This document shows, in pieces, positions 55,329-64,000 of a stretch of 64,000 nucleotides of DNA. The stretch is from Oscarella lobularis. Its lineage: Eukaryota; Porifera; Homoscleromorpha; Homosclerophorida; Oscarellidae. The number at the start of each line of letters is the position of its first letter. Position 1 is the first letter of the stretch. The notes beneath the pieces are model-generated. The model saw only the letters and a list, made by a program, of their open reading frames with translations, did no database searches and was not told the DNA's origin. Both the position numbers and the translations under genes were made by a program. Where the stretch lies: contig NC_089184.1 in assembly GCF_947507565.1 (NCBI RefSeq), forward strand, positions 3,100,001-3,164,000, written 5' to 3'.

Positions 55329-56184
55329 CTACCCTCGGATATAATAAGTAAAAAAATACGCTTCAGCCGGAAAATCGTGAGCATTCCGCACCTCTTCATT
55401 GGTCGCATTAGCAAAGTACTCAAACTTCTTAGCCCCTTTCAAACCGAAACCGTACATATGTACCTCTCGACACAAATGCAAAGCGAATACGACAGCATCG
55501 AGACCAGAAGTGGGAACCATGAACTTGCTAATTATCCAAAAACGCGACCTCGGAGTCCCATACCTTCTCCCATGCATACGCGTGAAAGATATCCTTACTT
55601 AATTCCATAACTCGTGGTGCCATGCCGTACGTTTTACGCCCGTACCGCGTCCGGCAAGTCCGCACGAAATCAGCATACGCCGCCGGATGCCGATGACACG
55701 TCAGAATAAAATGCTTCGGATTATGACAAGGCCAATGCGATTTCAAATAGTTAAGCACGAGAACGTCGCCCTTACGACTTCCCACATATTTTTCGTATCC
55801 TTTCATAGGTGGAAGATTGATGCGAAAGACGATGTCGTGCGCGTCGATTTCCGCACCGAATTCGTAATTGAGGAGGTTGCCTGAGGAACCGACAACGGCG
55901 CACGTGTCGTGGACGCGACGAAGGAGAGGTTCGTTGACGAAATCGTTATCTGTGGCGAATTGGGCTGCGTTGTTGTAGAGATCGTCGTAGTTGCGAGCGT
56001 TGTTTGAACAGGTGAGGATCGAGTGTCCTCCGTAGCAACTCAGTTCGAAGACGTTTGATATGTTGGCATGGCGACGGTGGCGGTGCTGTGGGACGCCGAG
56101 GAGGTGAGTGGCGGCGAAGAATAGCATTGTAATGACGATGAGACAAATGACGGCGAACTTCGAGACAGATGGTGGTGGCTTCAT
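55329..56184 (-). CDS. GT29-family sialyltransferase (one apparent frame break)
   Basis: A Golgi type II membrane enzyme that would transfer sialic acid from CMP-sialic acid to glycans. MKPPPSVSKFAVICLIVITM is a cytoplasmic tail plus signal-anchor. Sialylmotif L is clear (CAVVGSSGNLLNYEFGAEID then HDIVFRINLP). Sialylmotif S follows as VPTSGLDAVVFALHLCREV then YGFG. The two halves lie in different frames. The first frame ends at a TAA-region stop after a run of five A on the plus strand (55538-55542), and removal of one base there would join them. A 41-nt intron with GTATGG and TTAG borders is possible but does not give the needed phase. So this is either a recent frameshift or a sequencing slip in the homopolymer. 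The joined length, about 285-290 residues, is slightly short for the family. Confidence 0.8.
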
Positions 56185-57183
56185 TCAGGTTTGTTTTTCA
56201 CCTGGAAATAAAATGAAATTAGTATAAAATGATATCCGCTTAATTGATCTAAGCAAAATGGTGTACGTCCCAAACGATATACACCACCTATTACTTATAG
56301 TACATTCATATAAATTCGTTTCATTTTATTTGATAACGTTTATAGAGGCTGCAACTAATCAAATGAAAAGAATTTGCAATTATGTGAAATTTAGTCAATG
56401 GATTTTTTGTAGCCCAGAATACTGTAATAAGTCTTGGAAAATAAGTACTGCAGTCCAAGGATAGTAGACAAAAGTCACACTAACATTGAAAAATACAAAT
56501 AGTTTATTATACGCAGATTGAGAATTTTCAAGGAAACAAAATGCACAGTAGAGTAACGATTGAGCTCTTTTGCTACGTTTCTAAGGCGAAGCGACGCGGA
56601 ACTTAGAATTATGACTAAGTACTACAAAACAATTTAAACGTAAAAAGGATCATGTCGGATATAGGTACGGGGTGGGGTACCCGTTCCTCTGCACGCCTCC
56701 GTACTGTAAGTCTTCTCTAACAACTAAAGACGATAGGCTTAAGATGTGTGACCGGAGGGGTTCACGGCAGAGGAACGGGTACCCCGCCCGGTACCTATAC
56801 CCGACCTAAAAAATACCGTCGTTTGTCGAAAAGACAGATTGGAGAAGGCGAGAAGCAAAGAAGAACTTTCGAAGAGAAGTGTATCTAAAGCACGTTACCT
56901 GGGAATATTTCGACGTTTTTGAGACGTTTGAGCCTAACTCTATCAGTGTCAGAGAAAACGAGAAGGGAAAATAGAATTGTTTGTCTACGAAGCAAGCTGG
57001 TTCAGTCCCGACTCCGTCTCGAGCGAACGAAGAAGGCGAAAAAATGACGAAACCGCTTGCCAAAACTTTTGATTGTCTCTACGAGAACGAAATGGAGGTA
57101 AAAGAGAGGAGAGGTTCCTCGCATTGGTTCCTTTTGACTAGAGTCTATGGAATTAATTTCCGTCACTGTGTGTACGTATGACT
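56185..57183. other. Intergenic region
   Basis: Lies between the sialyltransferase start and the deubiquitinase stop. Apart from the MITE-like element, no gene or RNA was recognised. Confidence 0.6.
56654..56805. mobile_element. MITE-like inverted-repeat element
   Basis: Two 39-bp arms (56654-56692 and 56767-56805) are inverted and about 90% identical around a 74-bp centre. The outer edge reads GTCGGATATAGGTACGGGG. A second, weaker pair (CGCCTCCG/CGGAGGGG) lies just inside. No clear target duplication is visible. A short non-autonomous DNA element is the best guess. A regulatory cruciform is the alternative. Confidence 0.65.
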
Positions 57184-59298
57184 TTATAACTGACATTTCT
57201 CATAGAAAAGAACATAGCACTGCGATCCTCTTACGGAACTTGAGTTCACTTCCTTGAAACTAGAACATTTCTTAGTTTAGGTACATGTATATAAGTGTTT
57301 GAGTTATTTACCTAGAGTCATTGAAAAGATGCCATTTACCTGTGACGTAATGCTTGCACGTGGCCGTGTAATGACCCCCGAATATACTTCCCGTGTGATT
57401 AGAAACTGCATATAATTTATAGAGACACTCGCCACCTAAGAAAAGAAAAATCTAAATAGAATACTTCTTGTGATTATTAATTATATGAATGACCTTTTGT
57501 GCACAAATTTGAATCGACAAAACGGTCCAAATTTAGTTTACGATCCACAGGAAAGTCTATGACGTCGGGAATTTTAGCACGGAACCTCAGCCCACCAAAT
57601 CTCTTTAGATCTAAATTCAAAACCTGAGACAGAAGTATTTATTATGATGAATGACTTACGTATAACAAGTATGGGAGGAAGTTTGCTTAATGTAAGACTC
57701 TTTGTACACTTACGCTTCTTATTACATTGACTACAAAACTAGAAAGGAAGTGATTGATTTGGAGTATATCTACAGATACGCAGTTGTCTTACGGGACGGT
57801 TGTCTCCGTCCAACGTTTCCGGTTTCGTAAACAATTCAAAACAATCCGCTAGGTCCAGTGACGTGGAAAATCCCAAACGATCATACGAAGAAGAAGAAGA
57901 TTGCTATAAAAGCAAGAGTCTATGTATCTTTTATTTCTTTTCCTTCCCGTCTTACCCTACGTGGAATGGGAAGAGATAAATCCCAGAAGGGATCATACGT
58001 AATCGACTGATGAGAACAGGATTCAAAGGTGACTGTACTCATCAGCTGACCAACAAAAAGGTCTCCAGGGAAAAAACTATTTCAAAAAAATTCATACTCT
58101 ACTTCTTTTCTTACCAGCTATTTTGCTATTTTCACGTGAATGATATTTCTCTGAAGCCAAATCAGAATCACTCGGATTTCTTCTAAAATGCTAATTTAAA
58201 TATGATTAAATATCCTTTACTATTACTACTTACGTCACCGATTCGTTTTCTGATTTAGAATCATTTCTCAAGTCGTCATGAAGACCGTCAAGTAAAAATC
58301 GCAAAAACTCTTGAGCATCTTGTTGACTGTATGAAATTATTATTCAAATAGCTAAAGCATCAAATCTGACTCCATACCTATATCCTACAAATCTTGGCGC
58401 AAATCTTTGAATTTGACTTTTGAATTCTGTCGGTGACAAGGGACTGCTGTCATTCTCACTCCACATGCGTTTCACAAGATCAGCATAAGCTAAATATTAA
58501 TTTCAAATCACGTGAACGTATTCAATTACAAAAAGAGTTTCTTGCCTCTTACTAACCGCCCTTTCATGTGACTTTTCTTATTCAATTTCGTCTCGTACTT
58601 ATCCGAGACAAAGAAGTCGGTTAGAAGACGCGTTTGACTCAAGCACTGAAGCATGGAATTCATAAAACACTGAGAAATAAATAACCACGCAATGAATACC
58701 AAAAAATAGAATTTGAGCTCACGGTATTTCCCAAATTACGAAGACCCACGAGACCAACAGACGTCTCAAAATTTGATTTTCGTCGCGTTATCGTGGAATA
58801 ATCACGATCTCGTCCCAAGTCAGTCTTTTCTCTTGATAATGACGTGAGTTTCGTTTCTCGCAGTAGACAATCGTCTTTTGACGAATTCGAACGCGAACGA
58901 GATACAGTCAAATGAGATGGAATTGATTCGATGCTATTCGATCGTCGAAGAGAGCTGAGACTATAATCAGAGCCTGTATAAATATGGCTTGCATCTAATC
59001 TCTTAGGCAGAATTCTTGGTGTGGAAGAATCGAAGCGAGTGCCTGTGCTGTAATTACGAGAACTGGCGTCGTTTCCGAAAGGCGTAGTCGCTTTTACTGG
59101 CTCGTGGCGGCCGGCTAGCGTTCTCCTTGACTCGTTTTTGTAGCTGGATGTCTGTTTAGGTCGAGGATCGGGCGGTAACAGGCGATGCGATCCCCATGGA
59201 AGGTATTTGTGTTGTGGTCTCGGCGAACTTGGTGATTTCGATGCCGTTGAGCCGCTAGTGTTTCTCCGCGGTAAGATAGATCGTCTTGTCGTCGCCAT
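57184..59298 (-). CDS. Ubiquitin-specific protease, USP2/USP21-like
   Basis: A cysteine protease that removes ubiquitin. Start [12 protein letters not shown] (59298; an upstream in-frame Met lies at 59313). A basic, Ser-rich N-terminal region of about 180 residues leads to the catalytic core. The Cys box [11 protein letters not shown] is split by an intron before [13 protein letters not shown] (near 58660). Then come [19 protein letters not shown] (near 58310), [17 protein letters not shown] and [13 protein letters not shown] (near 58000), a CSQCNKK zinc-binding half (near 57730) and FGGLRFRAK. The His box is GGHYTATC (near 57360), followed by WHLFNDS and finally [16 protein letters not shown] with TAA at 57184-57186. 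All three catalytic positions are present. About 13 exons, with short introns. Order and motifs match the USP2/USP21/USP8 group, and USP2 or USP21 is the best match from memory. Confidence 0.9.
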
Positions 59299-59591
59299 GT
59301 TGTAAACAGTCACGTGCCTAGCAACAATAATGCGCGATCTCTAACAAAATGTATGTAGCTTCCTATACACTGTTTTTTATCATCTACTATTTTCATTCAA
59401 CTAATTGCTTGAAAAGGAAGATTTTCGAACTGACGCAAAGCCTCGATCTAGCTATCAGCACAGCCTTTTTCAAAAAGATTGAATATGAATTTTTAGAGGA
59501 CATGAAAACATTTACAATATCAAAAAAGACGAGTCAAAAATAAGAGATAAAAACAAGCAGCAAAGCCCAAAAAACACCGCAGAAAATGAAG

Positions 59592-62500
59592 CTAATAAAA
59601 AGAACTTGAGAGTTGGACTTTGTGACCGTCTCTTCCAAACACTCCCTTCACCAGTCGCAACAATGGAAAAATCCCAAGCGCTGACAAACGACTTCGACTG
59701 TCACTAAACTCACTCTTCAGCGCATCAAAGCATTCTTGTGATGAGGGTCTATTGTTGGGGTCATCATCAATCAAACGAGAGCAAAGCATTAAAAGATTAG
59801 GACGATTAGCGAGAGCGTCCAATTGAGTCTGCCTCGCTTCAGCAATGGGACCCACCCCGGTAAAGATCTCTATCAAAGAAACGCCAACGCTGTACACGTC
59901 GCTAGGCAACGAGCTCGAAGCGGCAGTGCCGTCAGAACGCGGTGACCTTTCCGGAGCGAGATATTGCTGACTGACAGGGCCAGCAGACAGAGAACTCTCA
60001 ATCAGATGAGCCGTTCCCAAGTCGCCCACTTTGACTTTCATATCTCTTGTGACGAGGATATTAGACGGGCGGACGTCACCGTGCACGTAGGGACGCGGAC
60101 GAATCTGATGAAGATATGAAATACCTGACGTCATATCAATGGCAATAGACAACTGCTCATAAATTGTCAGATAAGAGTCGGTAGTGTGAGCTGCGTCGAT
60201 GACTTCGCTCACTGATCCCTCGAGTAATTCCATGACCATTTGGAGAGGAATTCCTTCGGCCATCACCGCTCCGCAAACGGTCAAGATGTTGGGATGATGA
60301 AGTCGACTGCAGACGAGAACTTCTTGCTCGAATAATGCCATGTTGCGTTGATTCGTGATAAGCTCGTGGATTTTTTTGACTGCAACCGTCATTCCGCGCC
60401 AACGGCTCACAAAAACGCCTGAGTGTGAATACATACTATTAACCGAGATATTATGCGTTTCATTTCTTACTTGCAAATCCTCCTGATCCTACTTTTTGAT
60501 CCGTCAGGTGTACTTCGTCTTCTCTGATGTTCAACACGTCAGTGAATTCTTCAAGGCGTCGTTCCATTTCGTTACGAGATGCCTCCAGAGTTTGGCAGCG
60601 TGTCAATGCAACACTATGGTTACGTTGCACTGTCGCTAGTTCATCCCTTAGGAAAATGAAAGAAATTCAAATATATATTCACTATGATGAAATTGATTTT
60701 GCTGTTTAAGACGACGTTGCTTTGTATACCTGATATGACAAATGTCTACATCTTTTCGCTCTAGAAAACGTTGACATGACGCAAGTTCTTCCCTGTTCAA
60801 AAAAATTAAACATATTTATTATTTTGATTATTAGAAATAATTTTCAATGACCTTATGCGAGTAATTACTTCGTCTTTACCCTGTGCAAGCCGTTGAGACG
60901 TGGCCAAATCCTGTCTAAAACAATAAATATATACACTATTGGCAGAACCCTATTTTTTGTGCCTACTGAATGGAAGAATCTGCTGGTCTTTTTCTTGTTC
61001 AAGACGACGTTGAGCAATAGATGCTTCTCTTTGAAAAGACGCCAATTCTCGCCTATAATCAAAACATGAAACAAAATGTATGCATCACTTTCCACAAATA
61101 ACCTGATCTGTGCAATTTCTCCGTCTTTGCGCTCAACAGGACGATGAAAAGATTTCAGTTCTTCTCTGAAAGAAAAAATTCACAATAAGATTTAAATTAA
61201 AGAGTAAAAACAACGATAAACAAAATTTACAAAATTACGCAATACTTTACAATAGTATACAAACATAATATATAACCTGATAGACGCTTTTTCTTCGGTC
61301 AATTCAGAGCACCTTCGTCGCAAATGCTCGAGCTCGCGTTGCATCATTTCAATATCTTCTCTGCCACTTGGAAGTGAAAGACGTGGAGATGAAGTTGCTG
61401 CACGAACTGACGCCCGTCTCGACGAGAGAATTTCTCGTTTAATTTTCATATACGGCTTGTTCTTCACGTCTGCAAAACATTATTCATTAAACGTCCTTAA
61501 TAAAGTTTATTAAATATATTTACCAAGACAAAAGCGTCTTAAAAGAGGCCTACATGACCATTCCCAATTGACACCACCACAGATAATGACGTCTCTAGTC
61601 TTGTCTTCGTTCTGCACACAATGACATGTGTGACACAAAATTTTTCCCAATTGTGGATCGACGTCCATCTTTACAAATAATCATTAAAAATTCTATAAAA
61701 TAAAATCATAACAACCTGATATGCTTTGGAATTGTCACAATCCAGAACGTAAGCATAATCAAAATTATCCGATAAGCCGAGCATTTGACCACCAACGAGA
61801 AGACAAATTGATTTGTCTTCTAATCCTTCTGTCACTAATTGACAAATTGTATGGCCATGTCTTGGTGATGGTTTCACATTGAAATCAATGATCGTCCACA
61901 ACTGAAAATATTGCTAAACGTATTTATTATTTAACTACGCAGGTTTACTTTGCGATTTAAATTTATTGAAATAGAGTGAGATTCATTCTCCTTGTCTCTT
62001 CCATGAAGTAATGCTCGATGCTCGTCAATGGTTGCCATGGCAGCGGCAACAAGTGGTTTAGGTTGTGTTCCACTTAATTCCAAATCCAACCACATTCCTA
62101 GTTTATATTTCAAAAGATTATCAAATTGATATTAAATAGAGTCACCTTTTTCATTTCCCTCTTCAAGTCGAAATTCATAAATATCATTACTCCACTTCCA
62201 TTTATCCTGAGTTGCCCCAGACTGGAGTTGATCACGAGGAATCTTCTTTTCGCTCTTTCCCCCAAACATAATCATTCTTGATCCAATCGCACACAAAGAG
62301 CATCGTGAGCGTTCGTGCGGTTTCTTTCCTCCGATAGGCGTCGCTACTTCGATCCATTCCATTTTCTTCGGATCGAGACGATAAACGATTCCCAGGCGAC
62401 GACCCTTGTCTGTTCTTCCCCCGTATGAGTAGATCATCTTGTCGATGACAACACATCGTGCATCCGTACAAGGTGGAGGAATCGTTCGACCTAGAGTCAA

Positions 62501-62749
62501 TCGACGGATCCACTTCTTTTCCGCTCTTCGAACATTCATCACAAAGATTTCATTGCGGGGAAAGTATTTTGATCCATCGAAGCCACCGAAGAGATGAAGA
62601 TGATCGTCGACCAACGCGCATTCAAGAGCATACCGCTTCTCGGGTGAGATGGCCTGAGAGTCTTCATGAGGGGAGTCGCGACGAAGCCTCGCCATTACAG
62701 ATGTGTACAGTGACGTCAGAGGGCAGGTCCCAGCTTCTTGCTTAGGCAT
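59592..62749 (-). CDS. Kelch propeller, coiled-coil and divergent kinase fusion protein
   Basis: Exon 1 (62749 to about 62147) and the next exons carry about six Kelch-type motifs: HLFGGFDG, YSYGGRTD, MIMFGGKS, LLHGRD, LLVGGQM and IICGGVNW. Together they are enough for one beta-propeller. A run of short exons (about 61440 to 60530) then encodes a charged coiled coil with repeated exon-sized units (REELKSF, RELASFQ, QDLATSQR, DELATVQR). The last exons (60585 to 59592) encode a kinase domain with loop GSGGFASV and VAVKKI, but HGDVRPSN instead of HRD and DLG instead of DFG. It resembles tyrosine-kinase-like or RIP-type kinases. The splice joining the coiled coil to the kinase is in phase across the glycine loop, so it is one gene. 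Role unknown. The protein is cytosolic, with no signal peptide or membrane segment. Confidence 0.82.
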
Positions 62750-63832
62750 GACGCGCGTTAGGCTTTTAGAAAATGTTCTCTACTTGCGCGATACTACCTT
62801 TCTACCGCGTAACCACGATTAGATATGTAGAAGCATGATTTAGACGTCGTTCGACGCCTATTTCGGGACATTTCTCAGTGATATCGGCGAGTTATATCGA
62901 TGAATGGGTGGGGACTTCCGACGAAATGGGCGTTTTCGATGTGCTCTCATTCCTCACCAAAGCATCCGATTGCACCGAGACTTTACCACGTAATGGGTAC
63001 ACGATTGATCTATTTTTCTTCAAAAGCTTTTACCCTACCCGAACATACGGGCTCACAACAAAAGGCCAGTGGCAGTAAATTCCTTCGAGTCTAACTTAAC
63101 AAAGCAAAAATGTTGGAATTCATTTAGAAAATAAAAAATAAAAAATTGTAAAAAATGAAAACGTTCAAGACATACGTAATACGCACTTTTTCAGTAGTAT
63201 AAATAATCAACAAAATTCATCAACAAAAACCAATAGTATGTTAGAAAGAATTTTTGTCAAACAAGTTCCAAAGGCACAGACATAAAACTCCAGAGAAACG
63301 CCGGGTAACATCAAGTACAGAAAACCAATCAGAGAAAAACGGCGGATAGTGGTTTATCCTAGAAAATCCCGTACACTTCGCCTTTTACAAGCATGTGGGC
63401 TACGAAAGACTGTAAGCTAGGTAAAAAGATTAATTACCTAACTAAAGACGGCGTAAATCAAGATAAAAAGAAAGTCGCGAACAGAATCTTAGACGTGTCA
63501 GTTAGCACAGATAAAGAATAGCTGTGCGTGTAACAAATAAAAAATGCGTGATGCAAAGTTAGGGAAAAGTTAATTCATTGCCTTTACTAAAGTATCCCAG
63601 ATACACTAACAACCGTATGAGAAGGCATAGAAAATTTAAATGCTGTCGTACCCTAAGAAAGTTACGTATCAGGAATGCTTCTAAAATTGCGACATATATT
63701 CTATCTAATGTCTACAGGAACAAAGAAAACAGGGGAACATGTGGACTCACCTTTCATCGAAGCAAAACGGAACAGAAAAACAATAGGCAGCACAAAAAAA
63801 AAACAAGACAGTGTACAGACGACAAGTGAAAC
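62750..63832. other. Intergenic region
   Basis: Lies between the Kelch-kinase start and the stop of the ABCA-type gene. The half next to 63832 is presumably its 3' untranslated region. No other gene or repeat was recognised. Confidence 0.6.
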
Positions 63833-64000
63833 TTAGTCAGCTTCCTTTTGTTCTTTAGCAAAATGCAGAAAAACCTGTTACAATAACTCGATACCATAGC
63901 TATAATAAACAGGCGAATCAGCACACTCACTTCTTCGAGAGTTGTCTGGCTCACACTGTAACCAGCCAAATTGAGATCCTGATCGACTCTAGCCGACTCG
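63833..64000 (-). CDS. ABCA-type ABC transporter, C-terminal exons (partial)
   Basis: Exon 63931-64000 continues beyond the window and encodes DLNLAGYSVSQTTLEE before a GTGAGT donor. The last exon, 63833-63874, encodes VFLHFAKEQKEAD and ends at TAA. YSVSQTTLE followed by VFLxFAK is the hallmark end of the second nucleotide-binding domain of subfamily A full transporters, which move lipids across membranes. Only about 37 residues are in view, so the subfamily member cannot be named. Confidence 0.8.

Overview
This is eukaryotic DNA from an early-branching animal. The intron-dense genes, the canonical GT-AG introns mostly of 33-70 nt, and the gene content suggest a sponge. That content is a dynein heavy chain, fibronectin-III receptor tyrosine kinases, a GT29 sialyltransferase, a USP2/USP21-like deubiquitinase, a Kelch-kinase fusion and an ABCA-type transporter. 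The short introns would fit a compact sponge genome, but the species is an inference. No bacterial operon, rRNA, convincing tRNA or CRISPR array was seen.

Layout. (1) 18-15452, + strand: nearly all of a divergent, DNHD1-like dynein heavy chain, cut at its 5' end by the window edge. (2) 15453-17825: non-coding, with a self-complementary minisatellite and a stem-loop. (3) About 17590-42910: a large tandem duplication. Each unit holds a receptor tyrosine kinase gene, an ERI-type exonuclease fragment, a GC-rich conserved block and a CCAAT-box promoter in front of a small ORF. Unit 1 carries a decayed receptor: its ectodomain is broken and about 5.2 kb shorter, but its kinase ORF is intact. Unit 1 also carries a 5.1-kb DNA transposon with an 8-bp target duplication and a seemingly complete DDE transposase. 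Unit 2 carries a fully open 2471-codon FN3 receptor whose kinase has HCD instead of HRD. (4) About 42980-43807: a 47-bp minisatellite. (5) 43810-48114: mostly non-coding.

(6) 48115-54493, + strand: a second kind of receptor with two complete tyrosine kinase domains in tandem on the cytoplasmic side, joined in frame. (7) 55329-56184, - strand: a sialyltransferase with one apparent frame break. (8) A MITE-like inverted repeat at 56654-56805. (9) 57184-59298, - strand: a USP2/USP21-like ubiquitin protease. (10) 59592-62749, - strand: a Kelch propeller, coiled coil and divergent kinase fusion. (11) 63833-64000, - strand: the last two exons of an ABCA-type transporter, running off the window.

The genes do not form a pathway. 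The most notable theme is signalling: three receptor kinase loci in a row show duplication, complementary decay and domain doubling. Exon limits for the two intact receptors were worked out by hand, and reading-frame phase closes at every junction. Elsewhere exon limits are approximate.
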